DNA from: Paraburkholderia xenovorans LB400
GTDB taxonomy: Bacteria > Pseudomonadota > Gammaproteobacteria > Burkholderiales > Burkholderiaceae
NCBI RefSeq assembly: GCF_000013645.1
Contig: NC_007953.1
Location: 434,001 to 498,000 of the forward strand
Direction: 5' to 3'
Length of the DNA stretch: 64,000 nucleotides
How positions within the stretch are numbered: the stretch's first letter is position 1; each line of letters starts with the position of its first letter. Under the pieces are notes generated by a model. The model saw nothing but the letters and a program-made list of their open reading frames with translations, was not told the DNA's origin and ran no database searches. Of the stretch, positions 50,702-58,950 are shown one piece after another. The position numbers and the translations under genes are program-made.

Positions 50702-51493
50702 ATGGCGATGCCGATCATTCCGTGGATAGGTGGCAAGCGGCGGCTTGCGGACATACTTATTCCGCGATTTCCTCCGCACCGCTGCTACGTTGAGGTGTTT
50801 GCCGGTGCGGCCGCGCTATTTTTCATGAGGCCGGCCGCCGAGGTAGAAGTCCTAAATGATGTTAATGACAATCTGATTAACTTGTACCGCGTGGTGCAGC
50901 ATCATCTGGAGGAGTTCGTGAGGCAATTCAAATGGGCCTTGAGCAGCCGCGAGGTTTTCCGGTGGCTGAGCGATACGCCACCACACACGCTCACTGACAT
51001 CCAGCGTGCTGCGCGCTTTTATTACCTGCAGCAGAACTGTTTCGGCGGCCGCGTGGAAGGGCGCACGTTCGGCACGGCCACGACCTCGCCGCCGGGGCTC
51101 AATCTGTTACGTCTCGAAGAGACTTTGTCTGCCGCACATCTTCGACTGTCGGGTGCGTATATTGAAAAACTGGACTGGCAGACGTGTGTGGCTCGGTACG
51201 ATCGGCCCCATACCTTCTTCTATCTTGATCCGCCGTATTGGGAGACAGAAGGCTACGGTGTGCCGTTCGAATTCGGACAGTATGAACGTATGGCAGTAGT
51301 TCTTAAGGAGCTTCAGGGACGTGCCATCCTGACAATCAACAATCATCCGGCTATGCGCGCGCTATTTACGCAGTTCGAGATGGAGTGTGTCGATATCCAG
51401 TATACCGTTGGCGGCGCGGGGAATACCGCGCCGCGTAGTGAACTCATTATCTATAGCTGGGACAGAACGAAAGATCCCGTGGGACTGTTCTGA
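50702..51493 (+). CDS. D12-class DNA adenine N6-methyltransferase
   Basis: 263-residue solitary m6A methylase. The SAM-binding motif is IPWIGGKRRLADILI with YVEVFAGAAALFF; the catalytic motif IV is FFYLDPPYWE near residue 175; FYYLQQNCFGGR is the family's aromatic block. ATG 50702 has AGGAGG at 50691-50696. No cognate restriction enzyme is seen, so an anti-restriction or regulatory role during transfer is more likely than a restriction system. Its codon use is a little A/T-richer than that of the conjugation genes, suggesting separate acquisition. Confidence 0.9.
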   Translation: MAMPIIPWIGGKRRLADILIPRFPPHRCYVEVFAGAAALFFMRPAAEVEVLNDVNDNLINLYRVVQHHLEEFVRQFKWALSSREVFRWLSDTPPHTLTDIQRAARFYYLQQNCFGGRVEGRTFGTATTSPPGLNLLRLEETLSAAHLRLSGAYIEKLDWQTCVARYDRPHTFFYLDPPYWETEGYGVPFEFGQYERMAVVLKELQGRAILTINNHPAMRALFTQFEMECVDIQYTVGGAGNTAPRSELIIYSWDRTKDPVGLF

Positions 51494-51570
51494 AAAAGAA
51501 AATGACACCAGCTAGCAGTTCTCCAGTACCGGTCTCCGGACATAACGAAGAACGTGCCTATGTTTCGGCT

Positions 51571-51999
51571 TCAGCGCTCGATGAATAATGCGGGGCCAGC
51601 CTTGTATGAGGCGACGAGCACGAAGACCATGCCCATGATCAGCAATGGGAAGCTGTAGAGCGCGAGAGGAAGAAAGAGTACCAGCTGCAGGGTTGAGCCG
51701 CCAATGCCGTGGACGATATCCGTTTCACGGATGTTCTCGTACAGGAGCCATGCAATGGCGACAATCCCGAGAACCATGAGAATGATTCCATCAGACGTCG
51801 TCGTGTGGTGAACGAATGCAGTTCCCCAGAAGTAGAAGCCCCACCAGAGCAGGTTGATGGCGATGGCTGCGAGCCAGAATCCGCGCGTCGTAAAGAATGA
51901 GTGACCGAAGCGGCGCCGGCAATGCCTGTTGAAAAGCTGAATGCCTTTGGCAACACCTACGACGACAGCGATGATCAGCGCGAGTTTCAGGACACCCAT
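51571..51999 (-). CDS. Hypothetical four-helix membrane protein
   Basis: 142 residues with four hydrophobic segments (LKLALIIAVVVGVAKGIQLF, GFWLAAIAINLLWWGFYFW, GIILMVLGIVAIAWLLYE, LQLVLFLPLALYSFPLLIMGMVFVLVA). A GAAGGAG ribosome site precedes ATG 51999. No domain recognised by eye; such proteins are common on plasmids and islands of this group. It converges on the methylase gene. Confidence 0.72.
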   Translation of the reverse strand: MGVLKLALIIAVVVGVAKGIQLFNRHCRRRFGHSFFTTRGFWLAAIAINLLWWGFYFWGTAFVHHTTTSDGIILMVLGIVAIAWLLYENIRETDIVHGIGGSTLQLVLFLPLALYSFPLLIMGMVFVLVASYKAGPALFIER

Positions 52000-52289
52000 G
52001 ATGCGCTCCTTCAGGGGCGGAATTGGAACGTCAGAATGCTCCGGCTACAAAATACGGCTCGGACGGGAGCGAAGTTTCTTCTGCTTAATATAGACGTTTG
52101 ACTGACGAATGCAACGTGGCTCCAGCCCGACAGAACCCGCGGACAAAGGAACGCATCGCCTGAGTGACCGCATACTCATAATCTCGCTGTTGTTCCGCAG
52201 TTCTGCCCACCGTCTCCTGTGGGTTCTTCTTTGTGATCGGTAGGCAAGATCTGGCGCGGTCGCACAATAGGGGAACGGCTGAGAACGCG

Positions 52290-52994
52290 TCAGTCCTTGA
52301 TCCAGCCAAACGCGTCTACCCGCGTAACGATTTGCGGAAGAGCCACTGCGGCCGCGATCTTGCCCGGCGTCCGCAGATCCAGGATATGGCACCGTTGATC
52401 GGTTGCCGTATCGACGATGGCAACTGCTCCGGATGCAGCTGTGATTGCTGGTTTTGGCGCCAGGATTCCCAGCGACGCCAGGCGCGAAAGGCTTGCGTGA
52501 AGGACGTGCTGTTGCAGTGGTTCGGCCAGTGTTTTCGCGAAGAGTTGTTCTGGAAGCGCAGTCGTGTCGGCATGAAGATTGGTGATTGGCGGTTCTTTCA
52601 TGTGCATCGATCTGGTCACGGGCACGGAAGCCGCGATTCCGATTTCGGTAACACTGAGGCCCACAATAATCCAGACGCCAGCGTAGGTAATATGGATACA
52701 TAGCGGGGAGCTACGTTCTGGCCGGTGCAGAAGGGGTTATCCGTCCGCTCCGTCGCCAAGCACGACGGTACCTGGCCCACAGTCAAGCATGCGAGACAGA
52801 ATCTGTCGTAGCGTTGCGCGTCCCACCAGATAGCGTTTCGCGGCCGCACGATTAGGATAACGCTTCGCTCGTTCACGCTTGGCAACGGAGAGCCAGGAAT
52901 ATGCCTCATCGCGTGACGCCGAGCGCCAGTCGGCCCGAAAACGCCACAGGATTAGGTGCCCCGAGGAAGGAAGGTTTGTGGACTCGGGGGTCAC
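52290..52994 (-). pseudogene. Phosphopantetheinyl transferase-like gene interrupted by TAA
   Basis: The minus strand encodes in one frame an N-terminal Sfp-like half (SWLSVAKRERAKRYPNRAAA, then KRYLVGRATLRQILSRML, ending GDGADG), a TAA at 52739-52737, then PLLHRPERSSPLCIHITYAGVWIIVGLSVTEIGIA. In this family a conserved G-K-P follows that position, and TAA differs from the Lys codon AAA by one base. The downstream HITYAGVW...EIGI part fits the SLSHxxG...xGVDIE region, though the last 80 residues match the family poorly. No good start or ribosome site is visible; 52994 is approximate. Either a broken gene, or two pieces of an unknown protein. Confidence 0.55.
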
Positions 52995-53109
52995 GCAGGC
53001 GAAGATTCCGTCGGTCCTGAAGTGACGCACTGCACGAAGGTCCGATGAATTCGGTGTCCCCGTCGCATTTGTGAATGGCGGGTTCCTTTCTCTCGAAGCG
53101 GAGTTCAAC

Positions 53110-53559
53110 ATGATTTCAAGCCGGAACGAAGTGACCGAAATGATTGTTGCCGCGAAAGTGGCCAAAGGCATCACGTGGGCCGACGTCGCGACGAAGGTCG
53201 GGTTCAGCAAGGAATGGACGACGGCGGCCTGTCTTGGCCAGATGACGCTTGACGAACAGCAGGCGAAGGTCGTCGGCGACATCTTCGGGTTGCCTGAAGA
53301 TGCGGTTCGCTGGCTGCAGGTCGTGCCGTACAAGGGCGCATTGCCAACGGCGGTCCCGACTGATCCGTTGATCTACCGCTGGTATGAAGTCGTTAGCGTG
53401 TATGACTCAACCATGAAGGAGTTGATCCACGAAGAGTTCGGCGATGGAATCATGAGCGCCATTGACTTCTCGATGGACATCCAGCGGGAGCCGGATCCGA
53501 AGGGCGATCGCGTACGTGTCGTGCTGTCGGGAAAATTTCTTACGTACGAGACCTGGTAG
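53110..53559 (+). CDS. cynS: Cyanase (cyanate hydratase)
   Basis: 149-residue enzyme converting cyanate and bicarbonate to ammonia and CO2. The N-terminal helical domain (MISSRNEVTEMIVAAKVAKGITW, DVATKVGFSKEWTTAACLGQM) and the C-terminal catalytic domain are complete. Active-site Arg and Glu are in LIYRWYEVVSVY and the Ser in DFSMDIQREPDPKGDRV. ATG 53110 gives the usual N-terminus; the frame from 53071 adds 13 residues without support. No cynR or cynT is adjacent, so it appears as a solitary cargo gene. It may detoxify cyanate. Confidence 0.95.
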   Translation: MISSRNEVTEMIVAAKVAKGITWADVATKVGFSKEWTTAACLGQMTLDEQQAKVVGDIFGLPEDAVRWLQVVPYKGALPTAVPTDPLIYRWYEVVSVYDSTMKELIHEEFGDGIMSAIDFSMDIQREPDPKGDRVRVVLSGKFLTYETW

Positions 53560-53763
53560 GGATCTTTTGGGCCGGGGCCGGACGACGGAATGTCGAAGTG
53601 CATGTGCGGATGACGTTTCACTGCGGCTCGACAGCGCGATGATAGGCATGCTGGATCCTGGGCGCATGTGGACGATTTTTGGGTGTGCGCAGCAGATTGA
53701 TGCGGACCCCTTTTTTCTGCGCTGCTATTGACAACGCGCAAAATCCAAAGGAGACTCATCACC
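53560..53763. other. Gap between cynS and a leader-like ORF
   Basis: No gene. A possible promoter for the small ORF lies before 53764 (TATTGACAAC near 53727 as a -35), with no clear -10. Confidence 0.3.
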
Positions 53764-53850
53764 ATGTCTACGCCACCCTTCATCGCCATCGCGATTGAAA
53801 ACCGAGTAACCATCCGCCGTGATGGTCACCCGGAGGCGTGTGCGCGTTAA
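53764..53850 (+). CDS. Small 28-residue ORF, leader-peptide-like
   Basis: ATG 53764 has a strong AAAGGAG ribosome site 12 bases upstream and encodes MSTPPFIAIAIENRVTIRR and nine further residues. It is followed 22 bp later by a perfect intrinsic terminator, and then by the DUF2917 gene. This order (short peptide, terminator, gene) is that of transcription attenuators. Ile/Ala-rich IAIAI could be the sensing run. It may equally be an orphan microprotein. Confidence 0.5.
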   Translation: MSTPPFIAIAIENRVTIRRDGHPEACAR

Positions 53851-53872
53851 ACAGCAATAGCGAACCAGGCAC

Positions 53873-53905
53873 AAGGCCTCACCGGAAACGGATGAGGCCT
53901 TTTTC
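53873..53905 (+). terminator. Intrinsic terminator after the small ORF
   Basis: AAGGCCTCA and TGAGGCCTT form a 9-bp stem around CCGGAAACGGA (itself able to pair as CCG/CGG), ending in TTTTTCTT. It lies 46 bp before the DUF2917 ATG. Confidence 0.85.
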
Positions 53906-53950
53906 TTGGGGTGGCCTCTCCGTCCGGCGACACAACTTCCGGAGATGGAG

Positions 53951-54340
53951 ATGAACGAAGCCCCACCGCACCTCACGTGTTCCAGCGCATCTGCGCCTCC
54001 CGGCCATTGCGGCGAGCCCTCGTTGAACAGGATCGCAATTCACCTGGCACTGCTGCCCGGGCAGACCGTGTCATGGCGAATCGTGGCCGATTCCGAAATC
54101 AGTGCGCATGGCTCGCGCGTCTGGCTCACCCGTTCTTTCTCCCCGTACGACTACTGGATGCAGCCGGGCGATGTGCTGCGGGTCACGCGCGGTGAGCGTA
54201 TCTGGCTAAGCAGTGAGGGCGGCGGCACGACGGAAGTCACCGTGACGAGCGAGCATGCCGGACGTCTGGCGTCGACTGGCGGGTGGCTGTGTCGCCTGAG
54301 GGAGATCGTCTTCGATCTTTCGTTTCCCCGTGCGCGATGA
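53951..54340 (+). CDS. DUF2917 family protein
   Basis: 129-residue protein with a DUF2917-type domain, common in Burkholderiaceae and of unknown function. Its core is SRVWLTRSFSPYDYWMQPGDVLRV, followed by RGERIWLSSEGGGTTEVTV, a beta-rich small domain probably with a cupin-like fold. ATG 53951 follows GGAGATGGAG. An upstream terminator and leader-like ORF suggest its expression may be attenuated. Confidence 0.75.
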   Translation: MNEAPPHLTCSSASAPPGHCGEPSLNRIAIHLALLPGQTVSWRIVADSEISAHGSRVWLTRSFSPYDYWMQPGDVLRVTRGERIWLSSEGGGTTEVTVTSEHAGRLASTGGWLCRLREIVFDLSFPRAR

Positions 54341-54435
54341 CATTCAGGCGAGATCGGGCTCCGTGAACGCTGGTTGCTGACAGCGAGAGCCCATCGTCAG
54401 CGGGTGAATGTCAGACATGCAAATAGGAGTACAAA

Positions 54436-54870
54436 ATGAATAACTGCAAACCAGAATTCCATGAAACCGGGAAAATATCTCAAGGCGATGACAACTTGCA
54501 GCATTGCATCGCGGGCGTTTGCCTGACGCTGCTCCTGATCACACTGTTCGTCATCGCCGGTGTTTGCATGCGGCAGGAGCCTCGCGGCGTTGACGGGGAA
54601 TGTCTTCAGCGGGTGACGAACGGTGAACACGCGAGCCTTGAGGCATTTTTTCAGAATCCTGTACAGCGGGATGCGATGGCACAGGCCATCAATGCATGTT
54701 CCGGCAGAGGAGCAGCGGCGATGTGGGCGCACGAAACAACCGGGCTGGGCCGTGTGAGAATATCAGCTCATCGACTCGGATCACGGAAGGCATTGCCGAC
54801 GACGGCTCACGCGAACCCGGCCGAGGGTACCAGGATTTGTACGACGGTGCGGATGACGAGATTGAGCTAA
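54436..54870 (+). CDS. Hypothetical membrane-anchored protein
   Basis: 144 residues with one membrane segment (LQHCIAGVCLTLLLITLFVIAGVCM, residues about 21-46), then a Cys-containing soluble part. AGGAG lies six bases before ATG 54436. The second half is Arg/Thr-rich and less protein-like. No family recognised. It lies 56 bp before the oxidoreductase. Confidence 0.45.
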   Translation: MNNCKPEFHETGKISQGDDNLQHCIAGVCLTLLLITLFVIAGVCMRQEPRGVDGECLQRVTNGEHASLEAFFQNPVQRDAMAQAINACSGRGAAAMWAHETTGLGRVRISAHRLGSRKALPTTAHANPAEGTRICTTVRMTRLS

Positions 54871-54925
54871 CGTGTAGCGTACTGCTCCCGGCGGTCTCGT
54901 CGCCGGGTCAACCAGGAGGTGCATC

Positions 54926-56056
54926 ATGGCTAGAAAGCCGCTAGGGGTTGGCATTGTCGGACTGCAGCCGGGAAGAAGCTGGGCGGCGATCGCCCATGTG
55001 CCGGCGTTGCGTAGTTTGCCCGACGATTACGAAATCGTCGGCGTGGCCAATTCCAGTCCTGCCAGCGCAAAGCAGGCGGCCCAGGCCTCCGATATTCCGT
55101 ATGCGTTCGCCGATGTCGCCGAACTGGTGGCTTCGCCGGCGGTCCAGATCGTGACGGTGACTGTCAAGGTTCCCCATCATTTCGAGCTTGTGAAAGCGGC
55201 CATCGACGCCGGCAAGCACGTCTATTGCGAATGGCCGCTCGGGAATGGACTGCAGGAAGCGCAGGCGCTGGCCGATATGGCGCGAGCCAGGGGGGTGCTT
55301 GCTGTCGTGGGGACGCAGGCGCGAGCTGCTCCGGAGATCGAGTATCTGACCGGGCTGATCGCAGGCGGCTATGTGGGCGAGGTACTGTCGTCCACGCTGG
55401 TTGGGTCGGGCCGGATCCTCGGTCCCCATGTCAACCAGGTAGGCGCTTATATCCTCGATGTCCGTAATGGCGCCAACATGCTGACGATCCCGCTTGGCCA
55501 CACGCTGGCTGCGATGCGCGACGTACTCGGCGATGTGGTCGAACTCTCGGCAAGCCTGATTCACCGGCGTACTTCTGCGACCGTGGCTGAGACGCAGGAA
55601 GTCGTGCCGATGACTTCGCACGATCAGGTGCTCGTGAACGGCACGCTGCACAGCGGCGCACCGGTCTCTATCCATTACCGTGGTGGACTATCACGTGGGA
55701 CGAATCTTCTTTGGGAGATCAACGGGACCGAGGGAGACATTCAGGTGAGCGGTCCGAGCGGCCACACCCAGATGGTCCAGCTTTCCCTTAAGGGCGCACG
55801 AGGAGAGGCGTCATCAGTGGAGCCGATCGAGGTCCCGCCTTCTTTCTACGAAGGCTGGCCAAAGGAGCCATCGCCCCGGAATGTGGCCCGTGTCTATGCC
55901 CGGATGGCGGCAGATCTGCGCGATGGTACGACGAGCGCGCCGACTTTCGACGACGCGCTGGCGGTGCACCAGATCATTGCGGCGATTGAGTCCTCGGCCG
56001 GGAGCGGGCTGCGGGTGCCAGTATTGCTGCCCGGCCGCCCGGCATCTGACACCTGA
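54926..56056 (+). CDS. Gfo/Idh/MocA-family NAD(P)-dependent oxidoreductase
   Basis: 376-residue dehydrogenase. The N-terminal Rossmann domain begins GVGIVGLQPGRSWAAIAHVPALRSL (its GxGxxG is altered to GIVGLQPGRSW, as in Gal80-like members). The EKP-type motif is changed to YCEWPLGNGLQEAQ near residue 95, with Lys replaced by Trp, also a Gal80-like feature. The C-terminal substrate domain includes INGTEGDIQVSGPSGH. AGGAGGTGCATC precedes the ATG. It may be a sugar dehydrogenase or a Gal80-like sensor. The next gene region is an IS66 remnant. Confidence 0.88.
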   Translation: MARKPLGVGIVGLQPGRSWAAIAHVPALRSLPDDYEIVGVANSSPASAKQAAQASDIPYAFADVAELVASPAVQIVTVTVKVPHHFELVKAAIDAGKHVYCEWPLGNGLQEAQALADMARARGVLAVVGTQARAAPEIEYLTGLIAGGYVGEVLSSTLVGSGRILGPHVNQVGAYILDVRNGANMLTIPLGHTLAAMRDVLGDVVELSASLIHRRTSATVAETQEVVPMTSHDQVLVNGTLHSGAPVSIHYRGGLSRGTNLLWEINGTEGDIQVSGPSGHTQMVQLSLKGARGEASSVEPIEVPPSFYEGWPKEPSPRNVARVYARMAADLRDGTTSAPTFDDALAVHQIIAAIESSAGSGLRVPVLLPGRPASDT

Positions 56057-56235
56057 GCTTTCACAAACCAGGACGAGGCGAGCGTCTTCTTCGGGGTAAA
56101 CGGTCGGAGCGACCAGTTTCATCGCGTATTGTTTGTTGCACCGTGCCTTGAGTTGCCGCTGCGCCACTCCGGGCGCGGATTCTAGAGCGAAAGTTGGGCT
56201 GTAGTCAGTGCAACGACACCACCGTCGGCGCGTGG
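56057..56235. other. Gap with a possible coding remnant
   Basis: On the minus strand a short stretch (RQLKARCNKQYAMKLVAPTVYPEEDARL, interrupted here by no domain I know) looks coding but has neither start nor family. It may be a fragment carried with the IS66 remnant, whose left end is lost somewhere here. Confidence 0.3.
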
Positions 56236-56463
56236 CTAGGCAAACCGGCCTTTCTCCAGACGCTTCGCAAACAAACATAGCCCGCCGTCGCACCAGTAAA
56301 GCGCCTTCAGTAGATCGCCTCGCTTGCCTCTGAAGAGGAAGATGTTTCCGCCGTACGGGTCTTTTTCCAAAGCCGTCTGCACCTTCGCAGCCAGAGAATT
56401 GAAACCGCAGCGCATGTCGGTCGCCCCTGCGGCAATCCATATCCGGGTGTTCGGCGGGATCAC
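56236..56463 (-). pseudogene. tnpB: IS66 TnpB, C-terminally truncated
   Basis: 75 residues: IPPNTRIWIAAGATDMRCGFNSLA, then DPYGGNIFLFRGKRGDLLKALYW and LCLFAKRLEKGRFA, where the sequence leaves the family; intact TnpB is about 115 residues. GTG 56463 overlaps the TnpA stop (GTGA), as in complete IS66 elements. Confidence 0.85.
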
Positions 56464-56858
56464 TTCAGGCAGTCCTGCAGAAATCGCTCGGCGAGATCCA
56501 TCGACAGTCCACGAATGCGAACGCGGCGCTTGCCAACCTCGATCTCCACTTCGCAACTGGCGCTCGTTATCATGGGCGGCTCGCTCGTAGGCGGTGACGG
56601 TACGTCGATCACGTTCACCGGCAACAACGCCGTGCCTGCCTCGGTCGGGCCACCAATCCGTGCCGCTTGCGCCTCCAATTCCTTGCGGTATCGCTGCCGC
56701 CACTTAAAGACCATGTTGACGTTCAGATCGTGCTCCCGTGCAATGCGCGACGCAGATGCACCGGGTTTCAAGGTCTCCTCTACAATGGCCCGGCGAAATG
56801 CCTCCGTAAAGTTCGGCCGTTTCGGCTCCGCTGCGACCACATCGTCAGGTCTGTCCAT
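56460..56858 (-). CDS. tnpA: IS66 TnpA (OrfA)
   Basis: 132-residue helix-turn-helix protein of IS66 elements: FTEAFRRAIVEETLKPGASASRIAREHDLNVNMVFKWRQRYRK is the HTH block, and the C-terminal MDLAERFLQDCLK is the family end. It looks intact, but without tnpC the element should be inactive. Confidence 0.9.
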   Translation of the reverse strand: MDRPDDVVAAEPKRPNFTEAFRRAIVEETLKPGASASRIAREHDLNVNMVFKWRQRYRKELEAQAARIGGPTEAGTALLPVNVIDVPSPPTSEPPMITSASCEVEIEVGKRRVRIRGLSMDLAERFLQDCLK

Positions 56859-57025
56859 TTTCGCTCCCGCAAATTATTTCGCGGGCACCATATTGGACAA
56901 CCACTGTCAGCATTTCCAGACGGCCTTGCTCAGGCGCTTACTTTCTATCTCGCCACGAAGAAGACGCGATCGGTGCTTGCGTTCAGCGTGCTCGTGCAAC
57001 GCCATTCGCGCGCATCTGCGTGTGT

Positions 57026-57136
57026 GGCGCCCAAAACCGGCGCAAGCCTATCCTGCAATACCGTGTTTTCCGTGCGTTTTTTGTCGCCCGGCGTAAACGT
57101 TTTGCGCAGAGGTTTCCGTCAGGGCGTAAACCTCTG
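57026..57136 (+). other. oriT: Candidate origin of transfer (oriT) with MOBP-type nic core
   Basis: TATCCTGC at 57049-57056 matches the nic core of IncP-type plasmids (YATCCTG/C). A small inverted repeat lies just before it (GCGCC 57027-57031, GGCGC 57039-57043), and a perfect 9-bp inverted repeat after it (CAGAGGTTT 57107-57115, AAACCTCTG 57128-57136). TGCGCAGAGGT-type direct repeats recur at 57103 and 57202. In IncP plasmids oriT sits directly upstream of traK, and a traK-like gene follows here. The relaxase in this window is of the MOBP class. The core is short, so a chance match is possible. Confidence 0.5.
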
Positions 57137-57786
57137 TTGAGGCCCCGAAGTATCGCGTGCGAATGGCGTGCGAACCGTGTGCGAAGGCCGTGCGAAACCG
57201 CTGCGCAGAGGTCTCCCTTAGCGCGCAAACGAAATGCGTATGCCGGTGTGCAAACGGACGCGCTTCCCGTGCGCAGTACTTTCGCGTTTATCGGTTCATT
57301 CCGTGCGCATGGCATGCCCACGATTGTGCGTATGTCGTCATGCTAAACGCAGGTGTGACGTGTGCAGAAGTGGCGCGACACCGGGTGCCGGTCTGGCGTT
57401 GCCGCGTCGCAGGCCATTTACAGGTCGGGTGTTATGGATGTCCAATCCACGTCGCTGCCACGTTCGCTGATCTTGCGCTGTCGATACTCATCCATTGCCT
57501 ATCGATGATCGACGTCCGTGCGTAACGTGAGGCCACACCATGCGAACCTGGTGCGTAGCGCGAGCGAACCTCGATGCGTAACGGGGCGTCAATAGCGCAT
57601 GTGTCGCGCGTGTACGACAGGCGTTAAAAAGTGCGCTGTGCTCACCGCTTCCCATGACGTCCTATACGTTCCCGTATCCGTTTGCTGCGCGAAAACAGGT
57701 AGTTGACGGGTGCGTTTGCTGTGCGCAGGATGGTGACAGGTCCGTGTGTTAGCGGCGCGCAGGAAGATGTGCACGGGAGGGTGACA
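57137..57786. other. Non-coding region upstream of the traK-like operon
   Basis: 650 bp without a supported gene. It is unusually rich in GTGCG/TGCGTAACG-like words (for example near 57169-57215 and 57518-57590), some in direct repetition. It could be part of oriT or a protein-binding control region. A purine-rich GGGAGGGTG before 57787 is the ribosome site of the next gene. Confidence 0.45.
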
Positions 57787-58236
57787 ATGCCTGTCGCGAG
57801 GGTCTATACGAAGTCGCAATGGGAAGCGTTTGCCCGTGCGCTCGACGCGCTGCCCGAGAAGCCCGATGCGGAACGCGGCGTCACGGTGCGCGATGCGATG
57901 AAAGAGATGCGCGCACGCGTACGCGCGGCGCAGGCGAAGGGCTACACGCTGGAGCAGATCGCGGAGCAGGCGAAGTCGCATGGAATCGACATCACGGTGG
58001 GCGCTATCCGCTACGGGCTGCGTGCAGCCGGGAAGGGCGGCGGCGCGAACGGTACACGCGCGGCGTCAGGGGGGAGAGCAGCGGCACATCCAGGCCCATC
58101 AGTGGCGCGTTCGCCTGACAGTCCACCGCGTCAGAATCAGGTCCGCAAGGATGGGGGAAAGACCGTAACCGGACAACCCATGCCGGTGCAGGGCACGCTC
58201 GGATTTGCAATCCGGCCCGACACCGACGACCTGTAG
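57787..58236 (+). CDS. TraK-like oriT-binding protein
   Basis: 149 residues, basic, with a helical DNA-binding-type N-terminal domain: PVARVYTKSQWEAFARALDALPEK, then AAQAKGYTLEQIAEQAKSHGIDITVGAIRYGLR. This resembles the GYSxxxIxxxLxxxGxI pattern of IncP TraK, which wraps oriT DNA. The C-terminus is disordered. Its position right after the oriT candidate and before traL- and traM-like genes supports the call. ATG 57787 is preferred over upstream starts because of its ribosome site. Confidence 0.65.
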   Translation: MPVARVYTKSQWEAFARALDALPEKPDAERGVTVRDAMKEMRARVRAAQAKGYTLEQIAEQAKSHGIDITVGAIRYGLRAAGKGGGANGTRAASGGRAAAHPGPSVARSPDSPPRQNQVRKDGGKTVTGQPMPVQGTLGFAIRPDTDDL

Positions 58237-58245
58237 GGAGTCACC

Positions 58246-58950
58246 ATGAACAAGACAGTCGACATGACAGTCAACACCATCTATCTCGTCGGCGGTGGCA
58301 AGGGCGGCGTCGGCAAGAGCGTGGTCGCGCTCGCGCTCGTGGATCACCTGCAGCGCCGGGGCGTGAATACTGTGCTGGTGGAAAACGACACATCGAATCC
58401 TGACGTGATGCGCGCAGTACACGAAGAGATTGCGTGTGCATCGTTCGATCTGGACACGGCGGGCGGCTGGATTGACATGGTGAACTATTGCGACGGGCAT
58501 CGCGATGCGGTCGTGGTGGTCAGCACGGCGGCGCGTAACCAGGATGGGGTCACGCGCTACGGCGCGACACTGGGCAGCACACTCGATGAACTCGGGCGTC
58601 GGCTCGTCGTCTTCTGGGTCATCAACCGGCAGCGCGACAGTCTCGAACTGCTGCGGCAGTTCAGCGAGACGTTCCCGGATGCGACGGTGCATGTCGTGCG
58701 CAATGGCTACTACGGTGCGCCTGAACGGTTCGTGCTGTATCAGGATTCGAAGCTGCGCAAAAGCATCGAGGCGAAGGGCCGGTCGCTGGATTTTCCCGAG
58801 CTCGCGGACCGGGTGGCCGATGATCTGCGCAGCCACCGGCTGTCGGTACGCAAGGCGGTCGAAACCCTGCCCATCGGGCAGCGCGCTGAACTGCTGCGCT
58901 GGCGGGCGTGCTACGACGCGATGTTCTCGCAGGTGACGGACGATGCGTGA
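58246..58950 (+). CDS. TraL-like ParA-fold ATPase
   Basis: 234-residue P-loop ATPase. Walker A is LVGGGKGGVGKSVVALALVD at residue about 11-25, followed by the NTVLVENDTSNPDVM segment. The rest fits TraL of IncP plasmids rather than partition ParA (no HTH). In contrast to the ParA-like protein at 32115, its P-loop is intact. It overlaps the next gene by 8 bp; TAGGGAGTCACC precedes the start. Confidence 0.78.
   Translation: MNKTVDMTVNTIYLVGGGKGGVGKSVVALALVDHLQRRGVNTVLVENDTSNPDVMRAVHEEIACASFDLDTAGGWIDMVNYCDGHRDAVVVVSTAARNQDGVTRYGATLGSTLDELGRRLVVFWVINRQRDSLELLRQFSETFPDATVHVVRNGYYGAPERFVLYQDSKLRKSIEAKGRSLDFPELADRVADDLRSHRLSVRKAVETLPIGQRAELLRWRACYDAMFSQVTDDA

Larger units (their letters stand above)
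56236..56941 (-). mobile_element. IS66-family insertion sequence, truncated
   Basis: Contains the first gene of an IS66 element and most of the second, read from the right. The right inverted repeat begins at 56941 on the minus strand (GTAAGCGCCTGAGCAAGG), as is typical for IS66. The long tnpC transposase and the left end are missing, so it cannot move alone. Confidence 0.8.

Noticed and set aside
50702..51493. Part of a type II restriction-modification system
   Set aside because: No endonuclease gene is adjacent; the neighbours are a relaxase and a small membrane protein.
57346..57703. Small ORFs in the region before the traK-like gene
   Set aside because: All are short, Arg/Cys-rich and without ribosome sites; the region is repeat-rich and non-coding.
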